DNA of 64,000 bases. It comes from Nymphalis io. Its lineage: Eukaryota > Arthropoda > Insecta > Lepidoptera > Nymphalidae. Shown here in pieces: positions 1 through 13,600 of the stretch; position 1 is the first letter of the stretch, and the number at the start of each line of letters is the position of its first letter. A model generated the notes under the pieces. It was not told where the DNA came from. It searched no databases and saw only the letters and a list, made by a program, of their open reading frames with translations. Where the stretch lies: assembly GCF_905147045.1 (NCBI RefSeq), contig NC_065889.1, forward strand, positions 6,081,001 to 6,145,000, written 5' to 3'. The translations under genes were made by a program, and so were the position numbers.

Positions 1-1029
1 CAGCAGCGGCCCAGGGGCAGTCGGCGCAGTGCCGTCGCGCCGCTGCTGTCGGCCGCACCACCCGCACCGTTCTCTACCGCGTATCTCGTTAACCGATTCG
101 CAATTCGACATCCTGTGTCAATAGTATGCTCTGCTGCCCATTACCTCGCCTACTCGTTGCTCTGCTGAATATCGAGATCTGGTTGTGAAAAAACGTTAAC
201 TATTTTTAGACTAGGTATTTTATAAAGACGGCGTGCTTACACGAAATTATCTCAGTGCGAGGCGGTCTACACAGTGGATTTTCGTAACTTATGGCAACAT
301 GTGTAATGAGTGTTTGTTAAGTGGGGACTTTTCACTATATTATTTACGACACACTTACAAGTCGAGTGATTGAGTGAAGTTTGAAATTGCCGTTTGTATT
401 TGTAGAGAAAGTAGTCAATTCCATCGTCTAAAGTTCGTTTTATAAATATGTTTTATGACATAATAGTGTAACTTTCTATAGGTTTGAAAGATCAAATTAA
501 CTTTTAAAAATATCGTTGATCCTTAATGGCATTTTTGTTGCAACTTAATTTGATTTTTTTTTGTAATTTTAATTATTATATTTAGATCAAAAAAGATCGA
601 TTAATTTAGTTAAATTTACATTGCCAAGGTCCTCTATGCATGTTGGACAGAAGTCTGTAAAAGATCGAGCGATGCGCACATAAAGCTTGTTGCGACGCTA
701 ACTGTAAATAAATAATGACCTAATTGTACCTTACGTCTTCGCTATTTCGGTTCCTGAATGATCGCTATTTGCTGATGTGATTTTGAATGTCAAGCAGTGT
801 CCCACAACACCTTGCGACGACAGTGTAGCATTCATCAATATTCAGAGGAGAAACTTGTTGAGAGTGTAGTGCCTACTTTCGAAGATTTCTAAGGGCACTC
901 CCTTTCTCTGTAACTGCAAATATCTAATTACAAAGCTTTTCCATGACTTTAATAGAAGAAAATGTGAAAATGCCGTTTTTCTATTAATAAATATAACTCC
1001 AACTCCGCATATGATTTGGAAAGGTCACT
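1..1029 (+). promoter_or_regulatory. C3G upstream region and probable 5' UTR
   Basis: The first 130 bases are CpG- and GC-rich, unlike the AT-rich DNA that follows, and fit a promoter-proximal region. The stretch leading to the ATG at 1030 has many stops in all frames, as expected for a 5' UTR. No clear TATA-box and initiator pair was found, so the transcription start is not placed. Window edge: the first bases could also belong to something further upstream. Confidence 0.4.
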
Positions 1030-1687
1030 ATGTATTGTGCCAAGATGCCTCATTACGATGAGAGTTTTATCCACGACGATAATCAGAATCAGAGAAGAAA
1101 TAAACGGAGCTACCATGTTTACAAGACAGGATTACACCCTTTGGGCTTTCTTGAATCTAATGATGTAATACATGCTGTAGAAGTAAGAGGTACTTCTGTA
1201 ATAAAACGCAATATTATGAATATCAAGCATCGCGGTAACAGATATAAACCAGAGTCATCCGCGTCCCAAACTGTGATTGTAACGAAATGTAAAAAGCCCG
1301 ACATATTAGTAAGTCACTACCCGCGCATCAGTACCTTCGATCCACGGAAATATGATATACGTAACAATAATATTCCGCAATTAACGCCCTGCAAGAGTTT
1401 CGATAACTTGACATTAAAAAAGGGTAAGAAAGATTCTATAAAAGACAAAATAAGAAATGGAACCAGTCTTCAAAATTTGTTGCACGACGAAAGTTTGAAA
1501 CATTACGTTTCTCCTGTTGAAGATTGTAAAACTGCCCGTAAGGGGGGTGACGTTAGAAATTCGTATTCTGTAGTGGAAGCTCGTCGAAGACCCGTGCAAC
1601 GCCGCTTTTCGCGGACTACTGCGGTTCCCGGTGTCGGTGTTTATCGGAAAATTAGCGGAGACGGTGTCGCTAGCAATCATTTGAACG
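1030..1687 (+). CDS. C3G: C3G first coding exon, 219-codon basic N-terminus
   Basis: The ATG at 1030 opens a reading frame uninterrupted to a GTATGT donor after 1687. The exon ends one base into a codon. The acceptor at 8769 resumes exactly in that phase, making a Glu codon across the junction. The encoded stretch is rich in Arg, Lys, Asn and Ser with no recognised domain, signal peptide or membrane segment. Without splicing the frame would stop at 1701. Vertebrate C3G has nothing clearly alike here, so this may be an insect-specific or isoform-specific N-terminus. Alternative: an unrelated short gene, less likely given the phase match. Confidence 0.6.
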
Positions 1688-4600
1688 GTATGTTCGTATA
1701 ATTTGAGATTATTTTTATTTCAAATACGTGTTGTTTCCTTTGGCTCTGTTGTAAAGATGACTGGTGGTAGGGCTTTGTGCAAAACAGCAGTACTTGGTGT
1801 TGTTGTGTTTCGGTTTAAAGGGTGAGTGAACCAGCGTAATTACAGGCACAAGGCACATAACATCTTAGTTCCCAAGGTTGGTGGCGCATTGGCTAGTAAC
1901 ATTTCTTACAATGCAAAGGTCTATGGGCGTTGGTGACTACTTACCATCAGGTGGCCCATATGTTCGTCCGCCTTCCTATTCTACAAAAAAATAAATCGGT
2001 TTATGTGTTCTTAAAACACTGCACCCAAAAATCTATTGAACATATTTGTGTATTAACAATTCTAAACTAAGCCTGTACGTTGAATGTCTAACAGTATTTC
2101 TGTTAGAACGCGCTAACCTCAAAAACTACTTAACTCTGCTTGGTATATTTTGTCCACATTTTCATTACCCAGTATACATTGGACAAAAACACTTTAATTT
2201 GATAATTTTAAAAATAAACCTTATTAAAATGTTTTCGAAATTTATGAGACAAATGGGATGGGTGTATAAAAAATTCAAATATTTGCTTTTTTTCATTATA
2301 ATATGCACAGTACATTTAAATCGCTATCTCATTTCCTTATATAAAACGGAAGAGAATGTGAAATGCATTCGGTTTTTCTTACTCTTGTTGTATCGTAGAG
2401 CTGAGTACAACGAGGTAGTTGATATTGTATAATAAAACGTAAGATACGCGAGAACGGGGCATTGTGTAGAGTTGTATGTATTGTTGTTGTAATGTTAAGG
2501 CCGTCGGAAAAAGTCGTTAATAATATTTAAATATACTTTTATTTTTCTTGAGTTTTATGTGCCATGAATTTGTTAGTGTGTGAGATTGCCAGAAGTTTTA
2601 ATGTTTTTGACTATTGTTAATTTTTATTTTCCACGTTAAATATCTTTAATTATTTAAAAAAAAATGTATTTTGAAATTTTATTCGTATTGCAATTTTAAA
2701 AAATTTGATCATATATCTATTACAATTCGTATAAAAGAGTCATTATAGTTTTTTTTTTTGACTTCGGTTCCGCTCAGTACTGTACATTCCGAAAAGGTGG
2801 AAATTTTGAGTTAATTTTTAATTATTATAATTTAAGGAAGACTGACACCGACACTGCAAGAAGTACAAACCGCTCCTCATACCGTTAATGCGCCGATAGT
2901 CATGGGATCTATGCCATTTAGTCCCGTGTGCCAATACATTGGCACATCAACTCTTGCGTTGATATTTGTGTAGGATTATAATATATAAAACTTATAATCT
3001 GTAGAAAGTCCTACGTCTAAATAAAAAAAAAAACTGAAATCTGAAATTCTAATAAAATCGTAATACTATGTGAGTTATGTAAATTGTAAAGAAGGATAAA
3101 TGTATTAAATCCCCTTCTACGTATGCGATAACGTCATTCAAGTCCTGCCAGTACGTGCATAAGTTTTTATAATTTTATGAGGTCGCTTGGAAAATCAATT
3201 TTTAATTATAAGATAATGAAATATTAAATTCTCATAAATCGTGCCTAATCATTCGCTGTCAATTCTGACTTTATATTTAATGACTACGTTATAGAATTTT
3301 TTTATAAAGAATGTACACAATATTATTTTTAAACATTATAACAGCTATTAGTATTTTGTTACAAAAATATTTTTAGGTTGTTAGGAATACTTTACAAAAT
3401 TTCAAAAACACTATCTTTAAACACCTATTATGATTTTTTACCAACATAATCTCACGTTTGTAACATTTGCTTATTATTTATGATGAATATCTAAGAAAAT
3501 GTTTTCTTAATCTATATTTTCCACAATAAATCGGCTACGCACAAAAAAAAGAACTAGTGGATCCTGAATAATAAACAAATAAACTCTTCAGATTTATATA
3601 GTGTAAATGAATAATATTTATTCATTTAAACTAACATATAAATATTTTATGGGCTTATGCTGTATATGTATATATGTTTTTTATTTTGTTGTGAAAGTAT
3701 GTTATTTACATTGAAAGAGTTTATAAAAAGTATCGTTTGCGGTCGAAATTAGCCCATTTTTATTTTAGACTAAATTCCAACAAGTTTTATGGGTGTACTC
3801 ATTGAATCTCTTTTAAATGAATTATTATAAAATCTACCAAAATGTACAACCGATCATCGTGAAATTTTTATACACGTCAGGGGTGCCTGCCCCCCCCCCC
3901 CCTTGCTCACACGCGGATATGTAGACACGAATTTAAAATAACTACAACAGAATTCATAAAGCGTGAAATGATAGCTAGAATGCCAGTAAGCATGCATTTC
4001 TCCGTTGAATCACTATTCCAATTCTCTGGGCGTAACCACCCCTTACTAGCGTAAGCTACAAGATGTTCTTTGACCTTTGGTTTTTTTTTATCTTAAAAGA
4101 CATTTTTATTACAGTAAGGTAACAGCAGAAAAAAAAAGTTGTCGGGGCGCTTTTTTTGGTAAAAAAATACAGTATTGTGTAAATAAAGAGCATTGTAATT
4201 TGAAACATATTTTGAAAAGATAAATTGCTGCTGAAAACATCCAATTCAGACCTAGTAGTTAACTAGACATTCGGAGACATTCAAAGATGCGTCAGAAGAA
4301 AAGTCGATTGGCGTACGGTATGATGGATAAGCAATGGTTAGGTTGTATATATATCGACATGTTAAAAAATAATAAATAAAACAATAATTAAAGACAATGC
4401 GAAGTCAAGCCAGGTATTATAACTAGTTTTCAAAAAGGTTGTAACATCATATCCAAACCAGGCGCTTATTACTAAATATGAATACTAAGTGTTTTAAGGC
4501 TTAGTGCAGCATAGCGATTTTTGTTATATTTTATCTCGTTGAAACGGTATGTTTTAGATTTTTTCATATATCATATGAAATACTTGTAGTGTTTTGTATA

Positions 4601-7600
4601 TTTAAAAATAATGTCACTTATGTTTTTTTTTTCAAATGTTACGAATAAAAAAAAATCTCTTACTGTAAGTCCTCCGCTTTAGTTTTTGTTTATGATATGT
4701 ATGACGCACTCGAGCCCAGGAAGCGGGCATGACCCGGCGTCCGTCCGGCGCGGGACGGTGCGGTGTCCTCCTCGACTAGTGTAGCCTGTCTCAGTCGTCA
4801 CGCGGCGCGGCTTGGGCGCGTCCTGCTGTCGCCTTCGCGTGTATTTATAAACTCGACCGTCATTGATAAAACTGTTTACCTATCCTCCAACGCGTCTCGT
4901 AACAAGTTTTGGAAGATTTTTCGATTATAATACAAAAGTGAGTGTGATATGATCAGTTTTTGATCAAAAATGTATTGTGATCAAATATATGCGGGTTAAG
5001 TTGGTGATTCATGTAAAATGAGTTTGTAGATGAATAAGGAAAACTTATTAGTTATTTTGACCTGCACGTACTGTGGCATGGAAGACCTTGTTTGTTAAAT
5101 ATAAACATTCTTCGAAAATAGCAACTTAATGGTCCACTTAAATGTAAACTAAAACCTTGAGGTTAATCTAGCACATTTAAGACATAATTGTTGATAATAT
5201 TGATGCAATCAAGGAAATAGAGTGAGATGAGATCAGAGCACAGACGGGTAGCGTCGCTGTCTTTTGAGTCTTTTTACGTATAAAAATACCCCTAAAACAA
5301 ATACACATTTAATTTGCATGTATGTGCTAAGTTCAGTTAAATAGAATCTGTTTTCTACTTTAGTTCAGTATATCCTTAAACGATTCCTCTAAAATGTTTA
5401 AAGTGATAAGGAACATATAGGAATATTACTGTGTACTGTGTAAGTATTGGAATTATTATTTAACTGTAGACTTGTTTATATAGAAACATTACGTCAACGA
5501 TGGCCAGAACCAAAAACGGAAAGCCATTGTTACATATAAGAACTTTAAAATGATTGTAAATATAAACATTGAGTAACGAGACAATAATAATCAGTTGAGG
5601 ATATAATCATTAATAACTATCTAACAATTATGATATAACAAATATCTATTTATAGTTTTTTTTTTTTTTTTATAATTTGCTTGTATTTAATGATAAACGT
5701 TATAAATATATAAATGAGTTTATTTGTTAATGCTTTCATGTCTTAATTACTCAACCGATTGTTAGGGGTACAGAAAAGAACATGGGATACCTAATACCTG
5801 AACTCCCCGTCACACCCCTAACACGCTACCGGAAACGAGTAAAATAATAAATATTGTTTTGCTTCTTATTATCTTCTCAGTGAACACCAAAGCCGTAATG
5901 CGTAATACGAGTTACCGTATAAGGTTTGGGTATTCTTTAAAGATCGTTGTCTGCCTTGATTGTATGGCCTCGGTGTTGATTTGTTCTTGTTGAATTATGC
6001 GTCACGTCGTTTGAACATTCTTTAAATAAGATATTTGGTTATCAAGTCTGTTATGCTTATATTACAAGGCGATTGTGTTTGTTTAATAAAGTAAACAAAT
6101 TCCTTTTATAATATCGAATCATATAAAAGTACTAGTTTGTATTAAACTAACTGTGCGAAACGGATTGTCTTGCAATATTTTATATATACAAAAATCAGAT
6201 GTATAGCTGTCTGCCAGTTTAACTTTAATCATTTCTTATAACTAAGAAATTATTTCCATTAATCCTGCAATTATACTCACCCTTTAACCCATATCATACC
6301 CAGACGGGCATGCACAAAGACCTACCCTCAAGTAAATTTGGATTGTAGGAAACTTGCCTATATCATACACATATGTGCCGTCAGTTTTTTAGAACAATTA
6401 TAGTATCATTCAAAGTTATTACAACCCTATTAAGGCCATACCGTGAAGTTATAGAGCCAGTTAACTTTATATATATCATACCGTAACCATAACAGCCTGT
6501 GAATGTCCCACTGCTGGGCTAAAGGCCTCCTCTCCTTTTTTTTGAGGAGAAGGTTTGGAGCTTATTCCACCACGCTGCTCCAATGCGGGTTGGTAGAATA
6601 CACATTTGGCAGAATTTCAGTGAAATTAGACACATACAGGTTTCCTCACGATGTTTTCCTTCACCGTAAAGCACGAGATGAATTATAATCACAAATTAAG
6701 CACATGAAAATTCAGTGGTCCTTGCCCGGGCTCGAACCCACGATCATCGGTTAAGATTCACGCGTTCTTACCACTGGGCCAACTCGGCTTTTATATATAT
6801 CATGCAAACTATAAATATTGTTTCATATGACTAATAGGTTGGTATGTGATCAGCGCTTTCAAATAAAGTATAATTAAATATATATTAAAAAATCGATAAT
6901 TAGTATAAATTAATATATTTTTGTTCCATGATTAATTACTTAATTAGAAGTGATAGCGACAATATGAATTACGTAATGAGTTCCTGTTACAATAATTTTC
7001 CCTTAAGGGTTATAAACGATTCGTTAATATGCCGGTGTTTCAGTGTATATATGAATAAGTATTATAGTTTTATATTTAACATAGATACGTTTTGAATGCG
7101 CTGTTGAAAGGAGAAAACGCTGTTTAGAGAAACATATGACGAATCTCGAGTTTTCCACTGTAAAAGGTTTTTTAAATTTCCAATTGATTCCATACCCACA
7201 TAATGTCACCCACATGACATTCGGCGAAATTGTCAATTAATATATACACAATACGTGACGAATATCTGAGTTTTACATCATTATTCAAGGATTTGAATTA
7301 GGATTAGTGGTAGAATTTTTCTTTAGATTTACATGCAGAGTAAGACACGGAGAGCTCACGCCTCCTCGAAGCAGACCCATTAGCTATACTAAATTAATAA
7401 GAAATAAAAACTTTATCCATTTCTAATCGTCATACAAACAGCAAGTAGAAAATTGGTAAAAAATAATTTTAAAAAGAAAGTTTGTATAAGTTGTATAACT
7501 TGTATTGATTGATTATATAACCATTTATAAAGTGTTGTTTTAATATGCGATGTATAACATGTGCATACATCGTTATGCCAACACAAATTATAGAAATAAT

Positions 7601-10600
7601 ATTAAATTATATTCAGCCTTGAAGTATAAATGTGACAAACATTTAACTGTCATAAAAATTGGTACAGTCAGCTTCATATATATGTATAATGTAACAGATA
7701 ACATTATCAAATATATAGAAACATCTAAAGTGATCAATAACATTCATGCAACCAAAATCGTCAAATTATTTTTATAAAATTTATAATCTATCCGATCTAT
7801 TTCCGGTCGTGTCGGATTTCCGTCCTATCGGACTACGTGAGTGAATAGAGTGCACCTGTTTTTGCGTACTCACTTGCTCGCTATGAAGAAATTGTAAAGA
7901 TCGCGATAGTCGTAGACTTAAAGAAAATATGGCCGATTTTGTTTTACGTAATATATGGAAAATTGACATAGACGCGGGCATAGATTAAGACACAACGATT
8001 GACGATTATATTTGTAAAATTACAGATTTAGTCGATTTATCACTTGGCATATCACAAAAATCGATTCGACCGACCATATCATCGAAGCGACCATATTACC
8101 ATAGAAATTCTACCGCAAAGTATCACTGTCCTGGCAACCCCTGTTTTGCCTCTCGGGTCTCTGCTCGTATGTTCTGTTGAATGCTGTCCGTCCGGTAGTT
8201 CGTAGAGAATCGGATCTCTTATCCCGGATTGAATAGCTGTCTCTCCGCTATTGATAAAAGTCCATTGCCCTGCATCCTTATAGTTTTGCCCCCTTTCATT
8301 TTAAAAAGATATTAGTTCATAGATTTTGTACAGATACTATACAACGATGGTCAGTGATAGTGTGTAATTGGCATCTGATTGTGTACTGAATTTTATTAGT
8401 ACAATTAATATATCGACAATAGGGATAATGAGCAAAGAAATATATAAGATAAGAAGATTGACGCTGTATACTTATATTCCGTAATGGTATTAGGGATTTC
8501 TCCACTTACATGAAAAGCCTCACGTACTGCATGTTTGATGTCTCATAATAGAATTCCTGATTATATTTAATAATTATCCTTAAATTACGTGAACGAAGAA
8601 TAAACCAAAAGGTACAGAATTCTGTTAAATAATTAGAAGACGAGTTTTAGGTTAGGTTAGCCTTTGATAGTGGTACATTTCTGAAGGATTTTTTCTAAGA
8701 TCTAGGTATCCATAAATGAGATAGCTGTAAAGGTTGTCATCTACTTTACTTTTCTGTAAATGGTTACAGAGAACGAGGTTTGCGGTGAAGCGGGGTCGGG
8801 GCACCGCGGATCATTGCGCGGCGCCAACAAACTAGCGCGGCGCGCGCGCTCCTTCAAGGACGACCTACTCGAGCGCATCTCAAACATGCGTTCGCCTGCG
8901 CAGCCTCCCCATCCGCCGCATCTCGCTTCCAATATCAGGTCAGTACGTTATCTAGCGACTCGCGCGTCCGTTGACAGGAATTTGGTACAAGATGCGAGAC
9001 AATGGCGTAAAATATGGTCTATTTTAATTGTTGTTAATTTTAAATAAAAATTAAAAACTTTCATTTACACAAAAAAATATTATTAATGACCTTTATAGTG
9101 ATTATCAATAATTACGCATTGTAATACTAATTGGTAAACACGATTTCTTAAGCAATTTCAAATAGATTACTTTATTATAGGAGTTCAATGAATGAAATTC
9201 ATACTAAAAATTAAAGGTACATTTGCTACTGCGTATTTAGTTAATTGTTTTTAAAACAATATTATTTATGATAATTAAGTGTCTTGTGCATGTAACCTTT
9301 GAAATTATAACAATTTAAATTATCCGTATGTTACGCATAAGATGTTTTGACAAGTCATTATTCTACTATCATAAAGTTTGTGTGTATCTGTCACTACAAA
9401 ATGTTATCTTTCCAAGTTGTGTACATAGCAATGAAATCTTTGCACCAGCTATTGCTTCTTATCTGAATTGATAATAGTCTTGCATATACGTACATAACTC
9501 TACTGTCATACTGGCAGCTATTCAAGAAAGTCGCTCATTTTAATTACTTTATCTCGACTCGTAAGGTCGAATATTATATCGTCCAATATGAATAGTGTCA
9601 TCTAATATGAATATGAAATTAAAAGTGTTATAATACTTTTGTAAATCATTGTTTAACTTATGCTGTAGTATTTAATGCGTTTAATGTGGCGTTTATTATG
9701 AGTCACGGACGGCTAGACTGTCGCTCGCATTAATGACATTGTCCGCTGAAATCTCATTAGTTCGGAACGTGCAATGTTAAGTGATTACATTTTAATGTCC
9801 GCGACCGGACTGTCAGTGGGTGAATTGTTTTATTTAGTGTGTCCGAACGCGTATTTAATATCTGAGGTTATTTGAAAGTAAATTACTGTGTGAATATTAA
9901 AATCTTGTGTGATCGAGTGTCGTTACGGTTCAGGTGTTTTGGTCGGTGTGTCTAAATGTCGAACACGGTACGATCGCCTGTCGGGTTTTGGATAAACAAG
10001 CGTACGAGTAAGCTTCATCAGCGCCTCGTCTACAATGGAAAACGGTACGGTTTATAAGGGTAATAAAAACCATACATCGTTTAAACAGTGAATAAGTTTT
10101 AACATGGTTTAACGTTTATTATAAGTCGTATCATGATCGATAACGGTACAAACTATATCTTTCGAAATGACTCGTTATTCTTTTATTGTACGTTTCGATA
10201 GAGCTCGTGATCAAAGTTTGCGGGCTTGACCTTATTTTTTCTCTAGTATGACTTAAATTTGTCTTTGATTATTCTTTATGTAGTCTACAATACGTGTCCA
10301 ATATTCGTTAAAAACATTTTGTCATTAATTATATTTTGTATATACTCTATATATACATAAAAGATTATGTATATTGTTTGCATGACTTAAATTATTTTAG
10401 TTAGTATTATAAGATTCTTTAAAACAGTGAAAACGGGTTTTTATGTTCTAAAAATATAATAATATATCAAAGTAAACAATTGTCAATATTTGTAAATGGA
10501 TTCAACAGACACATTTAAACAGCATGTGACAAAATGCAAATAAGTTCACAAACGCACACGAGTATCATTAAAGCTAATGTTAATTGTATGAATATGTGTG

Positions 10601-13600
10601 TTTATTATGCGTAAGTTATTTGTACATGCGCAGAGTAAAATGAACCGGGACTTTGAATATCAAATACAGCTTAGCTTTGTTATTCGCGCCGTGCTGGCTT
10701 GCATATAAAGTAGTTTCTTTCGCAATACGAATATTTCAGTCAGTTGTACATTTGGGTGATATTTTTTTATGTAACGGTGCCACTTAATATTTTTTATCGA
10801 ATTGCCCAATTGCTAATTGTATACGCAGCGTCATGTCGCATAGTTACGAAGTTCGTTTTGAAAGCGGCCGTTCACGACGGCAGTCTGTCATTTAAGATTT
10901 ATTCTGTTTGCACTTTTTTATCATTGTGAAAAACTACTAGACAAGAGATTTCTATCTACGTTAGCCAAGGCCGGAAAACACATTACAACTATCTTGATGA
11001 ATTTTAATTTGTATTCATTAAAATCGTCAAAACAAAAGATTGTTTAAATAATTAATACAAGTAAAATGCGATAATCATAATATGTACAGTGTGTATTCCT
11101 GCAAAACATAAACAATGTGGTTCCCACATTTAAAAACAAGTGTTTTAATAACGAAGTGTGAAAATATTCTATATCTTTATGCAGTTTGTGTTTACATTTA
11201 AAATATTTCAAATTGTATCGTTTTATTTCCAGGTCGCACTCCCCACTTAGTCCGAAACCTCGGAACATGGGAGCCAAATCCGTCACGGCGGAGGAGGGTG
11301 AAATCACACCTGCCAAAGAACTCGAACGGCTAGTCAAAGAGGTAATAAAATGGTTATTGACATAATCTCGTTTAAAATTCCACACAACTATACACACACA
11401 CGCACGAATACGAATAATAGTGAAATAAAATTATCTTTGTAACAAATAAATAGTACAAAACAATAATATGTGATATTTATTGAGGTAAATTATGTTATTC
11501 AAAGCTGTTTCTTTATGAGGGAGTTTATTTAAAAAGTCATTGTATTTAATTTCAGGTCACATTCGGTTTAAAACATTTCTCCGATGTCATCACAAAGAGG
11601 AAACTGGAAATGTTGCCGGATAACGGCACTATTGTTTTCGAATCGATCGCAAATATACACAAAGGTGAATTAATTATACATTTTTTATCAATGCATGATC
11701 TTTTTTTTGTGTTTTTGTTTACACAAACCCAAACCCAGGGTATTGTATCTGCATCTGTATGCGTATCGCGTTTGCCGTTTTGCAGAAACTTTATTTTACG
11801 TTTGTTCATTTAATGAGGTCATGGAGTCGATAATAATGAATCGTTTTGGACGTTCCGTTTACAGCAATAAAACCATACTGCAGCCGGTCGCCGCAGCTCA
11901 TGAGCGCCGTGAAGCGGCTGTGCACGGCACTAGCCATGCTGATACGACTTTGCGACGAAGTGACCGTGGTCAGCTTGCGAGCCAACGCCGACGACACGGA
12001 GATGGAGACGTCGACGGCGGCGCTGTCGCCGGAGCACGTGAGCTCGGTGGTGAAGGGCGTGACGGCGGCCGTGGAGGAGGTGGCGGCGCTGGCGCAGCAG
12101 CACATGGCGCGCCCCGCGCTGTCGCCGCGCCCCGCGCTCGTGTCGCCGCGCGCCTCCACGCAGAGGAACTCTCTACCCGGTACGTCTCGAGCGCGTTAGC
12201 TACGGCCCTCAAATGCGCCCGTATATGCGGAAAGCCATTGTCTGGCTCTGGCTCCCATGACCATTTCCAATTACTTAATAGTCACAATGACATAGACATT
12301 TCTTATAATAGTTTTTTTTTATAGAATAGGAAGGCGGACGAGCATATGGGCCACCTGTTGGTAAGTGGTCACCAACGCCCATAGACATTGGCATTGTAAG
12401 TAATGTTAACCATCGCTTACATCACCAATGCACCACCAAGCTTGGGAACTAAGATGTAATGTCACTTGTCCTGTAATTACAGTGGCTCACTCACTCTTCA
12501 AACCTGATGAGTGGGCAGTACCTACCCAGACGAGCTCGCATAAATCTCTACGACCAGTAAAAAGTTATAATAGTAATATTTCAGTATATTATATTGTCTA
12601 ATTGTAAACAATAATAGTAAAATTAATTTGTTTAGATAATTGCGAACTAGTTTTAAAATTTAAATTTACAAAGAGTAGCTTTACTACAATAATGATTAAT
12701 TGATCATATTAAATGTAAAAAAAAATATGTTCAAATAGTTAGTACTGGGGTAAAATATTCTTAGTCCTCTTATGTGTTATTCATTACATATTGTTTTTCT
12801 ATTACAGACATACCTCTTACGCCTAAAGAGTTGTCCCTCCTAACGGGAGAACCCGGTACGGAAACGAGCGGCGTGCGTGCGTCACACTCGTCGGAGTCCA
12901 TATTAGACGCGCCAGACTCGCCACCGCCCAAGCCAGCCAGGCCGGTCTCCAATCGGTCAGTCACGAAACCATTTAACTCGACATAACTAAACCGAACCTA
13001 AAATTTATAAGGACTAACAGTATTTCTATCACGTTTTACTTTCGGGGTTAAAAGGCCAATATTTTTTTCATTCGAAGCCGATGTTTTATTCGTCTGTTTT
13101 ATTAAAAAGTGTAAGTTCATCGAACAAGGTTCGAAACAAGTTCGTACGGTCCGATTGTGTAGTGTGCTCACAGCATTATACTAGACATGTAGACAATAAA
13201 AAGTGAAATAGGGTTAGGCGAAGGAGACTACTTGCAGTCAACAGTATTGCTCAAAAACTCAACCAACATACATATTAAATAAAATTAGCAAATTCATATT
13301 TATAAATATTCCATCCATCAATAAATATCAGCTTCTTGTAAGAAAAGGATACTTATTACATAAAATAATTAATATAATTTTTTATAATTTTTAACATCAA
13401 ATTTGCATGTGTAATATATATATATATTTAAAATATAATGATTTCAAAAAGCGTTTGAATATATATTGAATGTAGAGATTATAGAAAAGTGATTTGATTT
13501 ATTTAGAACATGATTAATTGATTGATTTCTAAATGTTTAAATTAAAAAAGTGAATATGGAATATATCAATACAATTATGATAATTTCGCAGTCGTAAATA

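Larger units (their letters stand above)
1688..8769 (+). other. C3G intron 1 (about 7.1 kb)
   Basis: Bounded by GTATGT and a TTACAG acceptor. It is mostly AT-rich and contains a family-B retroposon (1759-1992), a 13-base C run (3890-3902), a CpG-rich patch with a candidate alternative first exon (about 4700-4936), a complete SINE (6481-6789) and a dispersed-repeat fragment (7790-7900). Short open frames inside it (for example 2046-2432) have composition and flanks giving no support as genes. Confidence 0.6.

Noticed and set aside
2046..2432. 128-codon frame in C3G intron 1
   Set aside because: AT-driven composition, hydrophobic low-complexity product, no splice or family support.
6503..6688. 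Short open frame as a gene (also 28888-29136)
   Set aside because: Both copies lie inside identical SINEs.
8760..9047. ATG at 8760 as the C3G start codon
   Set aside because: The splice acceptor lies at 8768-8769, inside this frame, and exon 1 supplies the matching phase; the ATG would be intronic in the main transcript.
11806..12212. Minus-strand open frames opposite C3G exon 5
   Set aside because: They are shadows of a GC-rich coding exon; no splice or family support.
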